Shown one piece after another: positions 48,301 through 59,828 of a stretch of 64,000 nucleotides of DNA; the stretch's first letter is position 1; every line of letters begins with the position of its first letter. The stretch covers positions 3,802,001-3,866,000 of the forward strand of contig JAGUCH010000006.1 in assembly GCA_019096065.1 (NCBI GenBank), written 5' to 3'. Position numbers and translations under genes: made by a program. The DNA comes from Paracyclopina nana (Eukaryota > Arthropoda > Copepoda > Cyclopoida > Cyclopettidae). The notes beneath the pieces are model-generated. The model worked only from the letters and a program-made list of their open reading frames with translations. It made no database searches and was not told where the DNA came from.

Positions 48301-50978
48301 AATTTTCCCCTGAAACCTCAGCAGTTCCATTAATTTTTTCGCAAATTGCTCAAGGGCCTAGAACAATGGTTGGTCGTCTTTAATAAAACACGCAACCAAA
48401 GAAACGAGATTTTTACAATAGGCCCACAGAAAATTGCATAGTTCAGTCGACTAATTTACTTAACAACGTTTACGATTGGCAATTTCGACCAGACACACTT
48501 TAAGACACACTCAATTGGCCTTAACAAAAATTTAAAGGTCATTAACGCTCACGGCGCGAAAAATTTACATGTTACTTTTCGCAGTTGAAATTGCTAATTG
48601 CAGTTGATGTGCCATTGATTAGCTAACGATGTGAAATGAAGGGCCTTGATCGATTTTTTTCTGAGTGGCATTTTGTTAGTACCATAGGCAATTGATTTGC
48701 TTGACTGAAGCCTTTTGGCGTCGCCTTTTCAAGTGGTTAGCGTATTTTCTAGTGAAAGTCGCGTCACTACAATTGAGAGGAGTCCAATTCATCCAATCTG
48801 GTGCGGAGAAAGAGGACAAAGTTTTCACACAGTCGAAAAAAGATGCAATCTTTTTCCAAGAAATCTGTTGCTATGGACATCAGGGGAGAAATTTACAACA
48901 ATGGACAATTCCATCAACCCATTTGACATGCTTTCCCTCCCTAGTAGTTGCGCGAAGGCCGATTTTGCTCTTACGATATTTTTTGATCAGAGAATGAATG
49001 CTAATCGAAAAGGTGGCATTGAAAAAATTGTGTTTTTCACAAATTCGGCCAAGAAGCTACGATGGCCTTCTTCAATTTGAACCGTTATTCAAATTCACGA
49101 ATTATCGAAACAGATGCCACTGCTAAACTTTGAAGTAGTCAGGCACTTTTTGCAATATCAATGTCAAGACTCGTGTCTCGACTTTTTATTACAAATAATA
49201 ATGCAACTCGGCTTAACTGCGGTTGCATAGCTAATATATCAAAATCGTGGATTTTCCCCCTCAGGCAGCTGGCTTTATGATCATGACGAATTTGATCATC
49301 TTCTAAAAATAACTCTAATTGGACTCGAGCATTATTTTTCCGAGCTCTATGCTTATTTCGGTAGTGGGGCACAAAAAGTCGAATAAATCAATCATGCCGT
49401 GGTGGGGGTGCTAGAACTAATTCGAACCATCCCCTCCAAATAAAATAGGAGGAGCCGGAAAAGGTAGTCTTGCCATCACGTATGAATTACTCCTCCACGA
49501 GGAGCAGCGTGTCAAGAAAAAGGAAAATTTTCTCACACAAACGACGCTTGGTTAACTTATAAGAAAACTAAGGCAGCCAATTTTTAGATGGCGCACGTGG
49601 TAGTGGGCAAAATTGCCAAGCACATTTTTATACGTCCATGTAACAATTAAAGTCTAGACAAAGATTAACAAGCTTGTAAGTTATCATCAAGGCGATAAAG
49701 TATCGAAAATTGAAGCTTCACGCCTTTTGCATTTCCCATGAACTACGCTAAATTTTACCTTAATTTTTCAGGTGCAGCTTTGGTCGCGGCCGCAGCCAGT
49801 TCGGCCGCAGTCGCAGCCGTCGCGGTCTCGGGTCCTTTGGGCGCGACGGTTGCTGTCCCAGCTTTGAGCCTGGGAACATCGGCTGTCATCACCTCGGGAT
49901 CATCAAGTACAACTTTTTGGGACCGGCTGTCGACGTGGCCCATCTTTAAGCTAAGTGTCGTGGGCGCCGACATTTGGCCGTTCGTCATCTCCGTTTTCCT
50001 CATTTACGTGGGCATCATTCTCATCACGGATGGCAACATGCTGTTCAATGCTGTCCGAGAAAGCCTCAGTTTTGGCAGAAGTAAGTTTTCCGTCGACTTT
50101 TTTAATCTCCACTTCATTTGACGAAAAAACTGTTTTCATTGTTTTTGCTTTTTTAAACTACGCATCGAAATTAGGTACGCTCAAGATTTGTTAGATAGAT
50201 TGCTTGGAGAATCGTTGAAAGTCTTGATAATTAACATCTGCTTGCAGTTTTAAGATATCATCTGTCGATTTGATACATCAAATTATAGGATTTGTCCATC
50301 TGTTTTCATGACTCTATGGAAAAGAAACTCTTTGTAGAGCCTTAAACTTTGTGCTCAATCTCGCTTTCGCGGATAACTTATTCCGCAACTTTTAAGTATG
50401 TGACTCGCGCAACCCATATGATGTTAGTGACTCTTGAATGGCATAAATTGGTTAGTTTCAGCTGAGCATGGAAGTTAAAATGTACAATTTAACGGTCGTT
50501 AAGCATTTACAGCTTTTTTCTGGGAATAAATTAGGTTGCCGATTATATTGTGTACCGTGATTTATCATGGTTCTTTGTTCTTCCAGATGTGGCTAGAAAC
50601 GTGAGGCGAAATTACATTGGTGACCGCCCGTATGGAGGCACCTTCAATCGAATTCTCGGCTCCATATTTAACTGGAAGGTGCCCAAAGTGGCCCATCCGC
50701 AGCCTTATGATGTGGCGTTGAACAACTACGCCAATTATGCCCGAAAGAGGCAAGAAAGTGTACAAAATACAAAGTGGACCAGACGGAAGCGAAAAAGGCC
50801 AAGTAGTGAGCGGAAGAGCAAGAATAAAATAAGAAGGAGAAAGCAGAACCCTGCTGCTCGTTTAAGTCACCGGACAATTGAAGTGACTTCGAGCGCTCAT
50901 CAGCCATATTTCTACGAGAAACCTTTGTCTCACATTGACGTGAGTCAAGTCTATTTTTTACCCAGTCATCGAAAGTAG
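45398..50978 (+). CDS. Mucin-like type I membrane protein with a long threonine tract
   Basis: Three exons join in frame: 45398-48155, 49772-50080 and 50587-50978, giving 1,152 residues. The ATG at 45398 is followed within 30 nt by a second ATG (45428), after which comes a clear signal sequence (LVLLWLSFLPFLRAQ). Residues about 30-250 are acidic and Pro-rich. About 255-390 may be a folded domain with a few cysteines (QCTVI, DCHGL, NRCIAI). About 503-736 are nearly all Thr with some Pro/Ser, a mucin-type O-glycosylation tract encoded by ACN codons. Tyr/Asp-rich and basic segments follow, including a possible furin site (RVTRRS). The second exon gives an Ala-rich stretch and one membrane helix (WPFVISVFLIYVGIILIT). 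The tail is basic (RRKRKRPSSERKSK). Likely cell-surface or apical-matrix protein; family not recognised. Confidence 0.85.
46903..47605. repeat. (ACN)n threonine-codon repeat
   Basis: About 700 bp made almost only of ACA, ACC, ACT and ACG triplets within the first exon of the mucin-like gene. The reverse strand is an apparent 300-codon open frame of poly-valine, which is only a shadow of the repeat. Confidence 0.95.
48156..49771 (+). other. Intron of the mucin-like gene
   Basis: GT-AG intron of 1,616 nt with no separate gene visible in it; the open frames at 48692-49080 have no recognisable features. Confidence 0.7.
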
Positions 50979-51129
50979 AAGAAGAGACCAGTATTGTAAA
51001 AATCATTTATATTGTGCCATGCGAGTTGTAGAATCATTGCGTGAATAGTACTCGTTTTTTGCTAATTGTAATAATTCACCGAAAATACACAGTAGCTAGT
51101 GTGCTATTGTGTGCAGCTACGTTTTATTG

Positions 51130-51135
51130 AATAAA
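51130..51135 (+). terminator. Poly(A) signal AATAAA of the mucin-like gene
   Basis: AATAAA 152 nt after the stop codon at 50978. Confidence 0.6.
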
Positions 51136-51139
51136 GAGG

Positions 51140-52588
51140 GTCATTGTGATATAGATTGGTCATCCAAGCGCGACTTTAGGATGAAAGTTTGGCTAAATAG
51201 TCAGAGCATCGAGCGGAACGGTCTTCCGTCAATAAAACGCTGAGGGAAATCGAGAAAAAAATCGGCCACACGTCACAACTTTCATTTTGTGATCTACTGA
51301 AAAACCTGACCTATATTGAGTGCAAATTTGTGATTTACGAGATGAAGACTTAACATTAGTGCCGTCGCTAGCGTGCACTTGAACATACTATAGTATAGCA
51401 TGTAACACCGTAATATTTGCATTTTTTACAGACCCTTCAGCGAATGGCAATTAAATGCCACTGCTGTTTTATTATTGCCAGCAACGTTAGGTTGGGGGAG
51501 CAATTAAGGAAAGATGATCATCAGTCCATATGTGATCCCTCAATTAATCATCAACCTGTCTAGACTTTACTTAAGAAATACTTTTTCCCTATCGGTTATG
51601 TCGTAGTGCGTACTGCACTCGCGGGGAAACTATAATTAAACTGGGGCGAATTATTGTTTCCTATCTCCCTTCTAATGGAAGGATATTTGTCACTGAGCAC
51701 TTTTTCCCACTGTGCAGATGGTGCTTTATCTACTGAAAGTACCATCTAGTGGTATCATTATTACGACCGCATCAGAAAATGCAAGCCAAAAATTATTGTG
51801 AAACCTGTATCCATGTCCAAAACTTTAATTAGACTTCTCAAAGATCTGCGATGATGTCATATTTAGCCAATTTAATTGAACCTCAACAGGAGACTCAAAT
51901 TATTCGATTGATTAAATTTTGCGCCAATCAGTTTGCCTTTTATGGCAATGTATACATATCCTTGGTCCTAAACTGATTTTTCTTGAGAATTCGTTGACCG
52001 TGCGAGGCCAGTTACATTTACCCAATTTTACTATGGTTTCACGACACTGCGAGACTTGGCCACAAAATGAGCCTGCTACAGCTGCATCTTCATCGTGATC
52101 CCTGATGAAACAATTTTGCGGATTTTCATTTCATTTATTCACCGCTACCAGAGCGTGATGGAACAATGGAGAAAAGAAGGGAAAAACCATCTGAACTGTA
52201 TGTCAGTTCATTAACTTGGCAACAGCCAAACAAAGGATGCATTTTGCATAATGCGAACTGTGGGCCATGACAAGTGTATCTAACCTGAAGTAATGGATGA
52301 CCACCTCCTTTAGTGGTGCTACTTCTGTATTGAATTACCGTGGCTCTGATCCATAGTCCAGGATAATCAATAGAAATTTAATCCCTATTCAGGTGCGGAA
52401 AACTGGCTTAAGCAGCACAGAATGAAATCCTTAGCCGGTGGTTGCGTCACACTATATTTCTCATGTCTTGTAAATCAAGCAGCCGTGGCCAGCAATAAAT
52501 ATTTGATCAGTAGACATGGCATCAAGGTTAGCAGCAGCTAACTTATATAACAGCAATTTCTCGATCATCAACACACACAGTTAAATGA
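51140..52588. other. Intergenic region and ANKFY1 3' UTR
   Basis: The mucin-like gene and ANKFY1 converge here. A minus-strand AATAAA (plus-strand TTTATT 52134-52139), about 450 nt past the ANKFY1 stop, is the best poly(A) candidate. Nothing else could be supported. Confidence 0.45.
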
Positions 52589-53219
52589 CTACGGAGCAAA
52601 TGATGGTCCGACAGTTATCACATCGGCGCAAGTGTCACAGACACGGACAGCTTTGCTCAGGTTGTACTTGATGATGGGCATTTCCTTGGCCGAGCATTTA
52701 GAGCAGAGTAGGCGACCACAGTGACGGCTGCAATAAAAATAAGATTAGACCAAGTGACAAAAATAAGATTATTGCTGCCTGATGGACACTCTCCGGATCA
52801 CTTAAAGTAATTGCGAGAGAAATCGTTTACTGAAGCCCTCATAAAATGTGAAAATGGGCAGCAAAAACAACTCTGAGATAAAATAAAAGACAGGTGTCTC
52901 AAATTATGGGTTTCTCCACTTTTGCAAACGCTAATACCTGAATGCAAAGTAACACAAATTAGATGAGTGAAATTCCATTACCAATGGTGTTTTCTGGTCG
53001 TAATTCCGAATTTCGTGGTACATTCTTCGCATACGTCCCCTTCGCCCCATTTCGGCTCTTGGTTCAAGCAGTCGAGAAGCCTAAAGAGGAGCTGCTTCGT
53101 GGCAACTTGGCAGTTGAAGATTGACACTCCGCTGTTGTTCAAGGTACCCAATTTGGCTCCTGCCTTCACCAAAGAACGACACATGGCTCCATTACCCTTC
53201 ATGTAGGCCAGAAGCAAGG
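52589..53219 (-). other. FYVE zinc finger of ANKFY1 (last two exons)
   Basis: The FYVE domain starts at WGEGDVCEEC in exon 11, crosses a splice in the middle of HHC (CAT TG|C), and ends with CDTCADVI in exon 12. The basic RKHHCR motif that contacts phosphatidylinositol 3-phosphate is intact, as are the eight zinc ligands. Confidence 0.9.
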
Positions 53220-56200
53220 CTGCAATTTGCAAAAAAAAAAGATCTATTCGCTGCACCTGTCACAAAAACTCATCATGAATGGATTTTGATTTACTGCAAT
53301 AAAACCTCTGTATATAATCATTAACGTCGAGTTTTACTTCAGTATACTACGAGTGTGCTCTATATACTCTAGTGGATTAAGCTGCAGAGCAAGAACCTTG
53401 GCTCTGTTTTTCGAAGAGTAGTAATGGACGAAGTATTTACATTTTAACCCCACATACTAAATTCATTGCGGTCATTTCTTTCAAAATCCTCCGCTTATCT
53501 GCTTCTATAGACACATGTGTGTCCAAGGAGTAGAAAACCTCAGGAGCAATAACTGCAATAGAGACAAGAAGTGCTGGCACAAGAGTAATGAGGAGAAAAT
53601 CAAAATCCTTCTTAATTTGCATCACCACTTAGCGGCTTTATATCACCTGTGTTTCCGTCTCCATCTGTCTTGTCCAGAGGATAGTCTGGCATGCATTCCA
53701 AGAAGAGATCAAAAATAGCCACAGCATTGTCTTGCGCAAAGTTGGCCAGCACGTGGAGCGGATTTCTGCCCTTGAAATTTGTGGCCTCAGCGTCGATGTG
53801 AGATTCAGTCAGCAACACTCGTACTACTTCCAGATGGCCTTCTTTAACCGTAATATGTAGAGCATTGTTGCCTCTCGAGTCCACGGCCTTGTAGTCGATG
53901 CCCTCAGCCAAAAGGATGCTACAAACTTCGGGAAGGTTGGCCTCTGCTGCCAATTGCAGGGCTGTTTGCTCACTGGTGGTTTTCTCGTGAACAGATGCAC
54001 CTTCACGAACATTTATACGTAGATATAGGACTCCACTTTGAGCTTAAGGATGTATTATTACCTGCAAGGATTAGGTTCCTCACCATCATGGCATGGCCTT
54101 TTTGCACAGCTAAAAGTAGTGGAGTGAGGCTGTTCTGATCTTGCGTTCTTGAGTGCACGTTGACATTGATGGAGAGTAGAAAGAGGACAGACTCGAGGTC
54201 TCCTTTCATTATTGCAGTATGCAAAAAGTTGCGGCCTCGCGAATCAAACTGTTCAGCAGCTTGAGGCTCAAGGCTGAGTATTTTCTGAGCAGCCTTGTTG
54301 TTCTTCATGGTCATGGCAGTGGCAAATGGGGACAATCCGGATTTGTCTCTCGAACACAAATCCAGTCCGGGTTGCTCAAGTAGAACATTGATGATCGGTT
54401 GATGTCCATTTTCGATTGCGCAATGCAGCGGGGTCTTTCCTTCCACATCCTAGCATTAACATATCGTGATTTTAACATATATGGACACAGTAAGCCCGGC
54501 TTACCTTGGCGTTTTTATTGGCTCCGTGCTCCAGCAAGGTTCGAACCACAGCTTCAAGACCCCACTGGCAGCAAAGATGAAGAGGCGAAGCCAGATCGTG
54601 AGCCTCATCACCTCCACGACCATCAGGTCCGACTTTTCGCGGTGAGTTCATATCACATCCGCAACGCACGAGAAACGTGGCGAAATCCTCGTTGTTCTCA
54701 TCGATCGCCCTATGGAGCAGGGTCTGGAAGCATCCGTCGGGGCCCTCACTCCAACTATCCGTATCCACTCCGTACCTGACCAAAGTGCTAGCCAAGTCGT
54801 GATCAGTTTTCATGGCAATCCAAAGAGGCGGATCCGGTCCAGATGAAGATGCCAAATCAGCTCCGAGACGACATAGGGACTCCACTGCAGCAACCATATT
54901 TTTCTTTATAGCAATTTCAAGGCAAGTTTCGTTGCTTCGAGTCCTCACATTAACATCTGCTCCGTTGTTGAGCAAAAACAATGCGGCATCCGTGCTGCCC
55001 TCCATCAATGATGTATGCAACAGAGTGTTTCCATTGGAATCCGAGACATTGACATTGGCGCCACCTTTGAGCAGAGCAGTAGCAATGTCATGCAGGTTTT
55101 CGGACAAAGCCAAAGCTAGAGGGGTCAGACTGGCTGAGTTCTTGAAGTTGAAATCGGGTTTGACCCTTTTAGATTCCCCAAAGGGATTGGAATCCTCTTG
55201 AATCAGAGCATCAATGGCCCTTTTATTCCGACAGTGAATTGCCAAGTGTAACGGAGTTTGACGGAAATCCTCAGAGTCCACCAATCTAGATTTGAATAGG
55301 GTCTGAAGATTGGGATTTGATCCCTGGTCTAGCAATAGAGCCACGAGATCAGGGAAGTCTTTCATAGCCGCAATATGAAGAGGGCTTTCGCCCACTCTAT
55401 TAGTAACGTTGGCTTCAGCTCCCTGCTCTAATAGAAACAAGGCTGCTTTTTCGTTGCCATCACAAATCAGTAAATGCAAAAGAGTGTTGCCTTCGTTATC
55501 ACAAATCTGAAAGAGATGTGGCACTTTACAATGGGCATTAGGAGTTGAAAAAAAAGCTTACAGTATCTGTTGAAGCTCCTTTGAAAATTAAATTCAAAGC
55601 CATCTCCTGAGTATCTGGTTCCTGAAGCGCATACCATAAAGGAGGAAATCCTTCTTCAGATCGAACTTCTAAGGATGCATTCTTATTCAATAGAAGTTCA
55701 AAGATAGGCAGATTTTTTCTCCCTATCGCCACATGCAATGGAGTGCTGAAAAGGGATACGGAGCTTAATCATGTGAAATCTCTTCACTAACCAACCGCGT
55801 CGGCTTCCAACTCACAATTTGTCGACATTTGTGGCGTTGATATCTGCCCCATTCTCTATAAGAGCCTCGGCAACGGCTATCAGGTCATCGTAATTGGCAG
55901 CCAAGTGCAATGGAGTGTTGTCATCGAATTTCCTCTTCACGTTCACTTTCGCTCCGTGTGCCAAAAGAAACATGGAAGAAAACTCATCGTCTGAAAAGTT
56001 AAATTGATTTGGAGAAAGTTTTCACGAGTAATTTTTTTCGTAAACCAGAAAAAACTGCTTGCATTTATTTCATTCACACGCACGCTGCAGCACCGATGCA
56101 CTAAAATGAGAGACGCAAGTGGTAATAAACCACATCATTTAAAAAGACCTAAGCGATTACGTTCGTAGCAACTGCCTCTCCAAAAGCTGCAAATAAAAGT

Positions 56201-59092
56201 TACCTCGGTCGATGGCCAAGTGCAATAAAGATGAGCCATTGGAGTCGATTTTATCCAAGTTTACATTGTGCTCAACCAGATTAAGGGCCAGTTCTTCTTG
56301 TCGAGATTTCAGAGCAATATCCAAAGGCACAATTCCGTGATCATCCTCCTCGTTGAGTTTGATTGACAGCTAAAAAATGAACAGGTATATGCAACAGAGT
56401 TTTTAACAATGCAGAGAACGATTTGAGTTAAAACGTACTTTTCACCCGTCAACATCAGAATTGGGATTACGAAAAGATCAATAAAAACTGTGCAACCAAG
56501 CAAACTGGAAAAAGGCACATGATCAAGCTTTCTATGGCAAAATGAAGCCTGATTTGAGCTATTGTACTCTGGCCGAGCGGAATTCTTAGGATCGTGAAAA
56601 AAGGAATATTTTTGAGGCTCATCAAAATAGTCAAAAGAAGATAGCTAAATGCGTCTACTCTAACAATTATTGCACTGCTGTACCTAAAGTATTTTCCACA
56701 GTAAGCAAAAAAACAAGGTGATCGCGGTCCTAACTTCCTAACTACACCAACAATAATGAGGATAGCTTAATAGATAAACCTTAGTTTGCTCCGCTCAAAT
56801 GATTGGCAATTCGATCTAGCGTTTTAAAATAAAATAATAGTGCTAATTTACGAATCCTCCAAACAATCTAGAGCAGATTGTAGAAATTGGTTAGAGTACC
56901 AAGTCTGTTAGAGGTTTATTTGTCATAGCTTTAGTGCCTTCATCATTGATGCTACCAGTGAGCTAGAAATCTCCTAAAAGAGAGAAAACATCGCTGTCTC
57001 TTAGCAACGAGACGCACTCTTATCAAGAGTTGCAGGCCTCTGTAGGTTGCAGACTTGGGTGAAAGATGGGAGCCAAAGTGGCAAAGCAGAGCGGAAATGA
57101 AGTGACCAAGTTTACAAAAGAAGACTTAGAAGAGAGTAGTGACGATGGCGACTACCAAAGCCAGCGTCCTCCAACAGGAATGCCTAACCCACGGGACGCA
57201 CCAGCAAAGAAGAATTTTCTTTCTGTTCCAGCTGTCATCTACGTTGATGATGATAGCATCAGCACAATGAGCGTTGAAACGACAACACTGTTCACAAAGT
57301 CCTCAGCCGAATCCTCGACGACCAATTTGACCTGTATCGAAGGGCGAAGGCTGTCCACATCATGGTGAGTAGTACCCTTTCAAATAATTAAAGCGTTTGA
57401 AGATGAAAGAAAGTTCGCTCTAGGCACTCGAGCAACGATGATATCAAGAGCATGACTAACCTTATGCCAGGAATAACTTCACTCAAAGTTGTAAGGTCAA
57501 TTTCAAAAGAGGAGAAGATCAAAGAAACCGGCCTAGACGATATTGAGGAATCACCTAATACTTCGTATGTTGATGATTCCTCAACTCCAACTAATGAGGA
57601 CAAGCTGCACGATCAAAGGGAGGAGCAGGCCGAGAAGCCATCGAAACAAATGGAGAGGCTGTTCACTGTGACGAACAAAAAAATTCCTCCCTCGGCCGAA
57701 AAGGCTCCCGGAGACGGCACAAGCCAATGCCAAGTGCATTTGATCGATGTCAGCGATGACAGCCCTAAAACTCAGCCCTCAAAAATTAGGGATGCGCTCA
57801 AGTCACCCAAGACATACTTTATGGACAACATTCAACGCAGGCGGGAAAAGAGCATGATAAAGAGCCAATCAGCCCACAAATTCATGTCAGTGGGTCCTAA
57901 TTTATTACGTAGGCATCCTGACACGTCGTCAGAGAAAGAGGACAAGGACTTTGAAGAGAAATTTACTAATATTGATAAAGTCAATACGGAAGAAGCCAAT
58001 CTTGCCGTCAAGGAAGAAAAGAAGAGAATTTGGTCGAGCTCAGCAAATCGATACCGGCTGGACAAGCAGCCAATGCCATCATTTAATTGGGCCTATAACC
58101 TTCAACAGCGTTCTCGCTTCAGAGACTTTCCATCAAAGAGCAAATCTTGTTACGATATTGCTGGGAAAAAGTAACGACGCCTTACCTGCTGATTGAATTC
58201 AATAAGGTAGAGGAAGACGACATCTTCTCGTTTGAGTCGAATTGCTGAATGCAGGGGATAATTTGTCTTCGTTTTAAACATGCTGAAGAGTAAGGGTGCA
58301 GACATGTGCTCAAAATCCTCGCTCGTAAAATCATCCTAAAACATTATGTGCTGTTTCAATTCGAAATTCATATGTTCTCTAAGTCATTTTACCCAGTGAG
58401 TCGAGATCATTTGCGAGCAATGGTGCTTCAGCTCAGAGGCCTCTATTTCCTCTGCAGTCGTGTAGAACCGAATGCAGTTTCGTATGCTCACAGATGCGAT
58501 GAGTGCTCGTTCGCAAACCACTTTCAAGTCTGGAAGGTTGAACTCGTTGGAAGCCTTCAACAAGGTCAGCTTGAATGAGTCTTCGGCCTTCATCAAGACT
58601 ATTTTGTCAGTGTAGATCCACTCAAGGAGAGCTTCTCCAACATCACATGGCAAATGCCTCCAGTCTAATTCGTCAACATTGCTCCACTTTTGATTTCGAG
58701 CCTGCAGAACAAATTTGTGAGCACTGACAACCTTGTCTCCTTTGAGAATGACATTGCAATCACTGAAAAGAGCGCAAATAGAAAAAGAGTTATGAATGAA
58801 CAGGTGCTCAGCGTACCTGTATGCTTGACTTTTGTACATATTGCTGACAGCTTTGAGTATTTGTGATACAAAACTTGTGCCATTTTGGACCTCGCACGTT
58901 GCTTTTAGTTGAGTACGTTCCCTTTCGACCTCTTCGCAATGATTCTGCAACTTCACGTATTCCTCTTTGAGCAGAGCCAGCCTTTGCTGCAGCTTCGAAA
59001 CATCCTCTGTAGAACATGAGAAAAAATAGCATCAAATCGAAAGGTAATGCTGATTTAGTCTTGCCTGTGAAATTTACAGATTTTGAAGACAT
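52589..59092 (-). CDS. ANKFY1: ANKFY1 / Rabankyrin-5 (BTB, ankyrin repeats, FYVE)
   Basis: Twelve exons, high to low: 59065-59092, 58817-59006, 58393-58762, 58186-58335, 56204-56369, 55816-55990, 55562-55745, 54505-55506, 54062-54449, 53647-54000, 52982-53219, 52589-52727. They total 3,384 nt (1,127 residues; the vertebrate protein is about 1,170) with every phase consistent. Residues 10-45 are a coiled coil (KLQQRLALLKEEYVKLQ) and about 73-180 a BTB domain (SDCNVILKGDKVVSAHKFVL). About 235-1050 are ankyrin repeats (TPLHLA-type units). About 1063-1120 form a FYVE zinc finger with RKHHCRHCG and paired CxxC. The family acts as a Rab5 effector on early endosomes and macropinosomes; FYVE binds PI3P. 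The first intron uses a GC donor (AG|GCAAGA). Another gene lies antisense in the intron between exons 4 and 5. Confidence 0.95.
56370..57065. other. ANKFY1 intron segment / upstream region of the nested gene
   Basis: About 700 nt of AT-rich sequence with no coding signal. It should hold the promoter and 5' UTR of the nested gene; no clear TATA box was found. Confidence 0.5.
57066..58174 (+). CDS. Nested two-exon gene, product unknown, possible N-myristoylation
   Basis: Exons 57066-57364 and 57424-58174 join in frame across a 59-nt GT-AG intron and encode 349 residues. The protein is hydrophilic, Lys/Glu/Ser-rich and probably disordered, with no domain I recognise. The start MGAKVAKQ fits the N-myristoylation consensus (Gly2, small residue at position 6), which suggests membrane tethering. 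The C-terminal half is more distinctive (RIWSSSANRYRLDKQ, MPSFNWAYNLQQRSRF). The gene lies wholly inside the ANKFY1 intron on the opposite strand and stops 11 nt short of ANKFY1 exon 4, so its 3' UTR must be antisense to ANKFY1 exon sequence. The open length and in-phase splice favour a real gene; no homology is claimed. Confidence 0.65.
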
Positions 59093-59828
59093 TATAGCGC
59101 TAATTTTGAATCACCAGAATTAGCCGCAAAAAGGGAGGGGAGGATCCCGATAAAAAACAAGGAATTTTTCAAAAAAATAACATTGGTCGAGTGGATCGAA
59201 AAACCAAGTCAATAGGCCAAGTTTTCCAATGAAACGCAAAAAAATTATAAACAATACTAAAAAAAACTCGTTTTAACGGTTGATTTCCATTATGTTCTTT
59301 GGATTGATTTAGTGCGATACTTTTACATCAACGACCAAGATGATAAGGCCTCATAAAGTTGGTAAAACACGCCTGAGAAATAGTTGGACGCTAGTGCACA
59401 TCAATGTCACTATTTGACAATCAGGTTCTTCACGTCGGATTTGAAAGTTGCGAAATCGCAGCATGGAATGCTGAGACAGGAATAGAAATCAAAACAATCT
59501 CCCAATTTAAAACAGTTGGTAATCGAGACACCTGTCTTTTGCTGTGCTTAGTAAAAACGCATTTGTGTCCAGACCGGATTGGTAATCAGCGAGAGGGGAC
59601 ACTTTTGGCATTTTCCCTCACGGAAATGGCCGAATTCCGTTCGCAGAAGTCAGAGAAAATAGCAGCAGCTTTCTATTGACCTCCTCTGCTGCTGCCTTCT
59701 TGCTTTGCGACCCTGAACGCTGTTTTTTCTTGAAATTGTGGTCCCACTTTTCAAGAAAAGCCCTCCGTTATGCGTCGTGAGTGAGGCCACTGTTGTCCTC
59801 GGGCGAGGTCTGGCCATGGTACAATCCC
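59093..59828. promoter_or_regulatory. Shared divergent upstream region of ANKFY1 and the REXO1-like gene
   Basis: The two start codons face away from each other 736 nt apart, so the promoters of both genes should lie here. No clear TATA box. Upstream ATGs before the exonuclease start (CGTTATGCG near 59767, and 59816) would open short frames, the second overlapping the true start to 59944. Confidence 0.5.
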
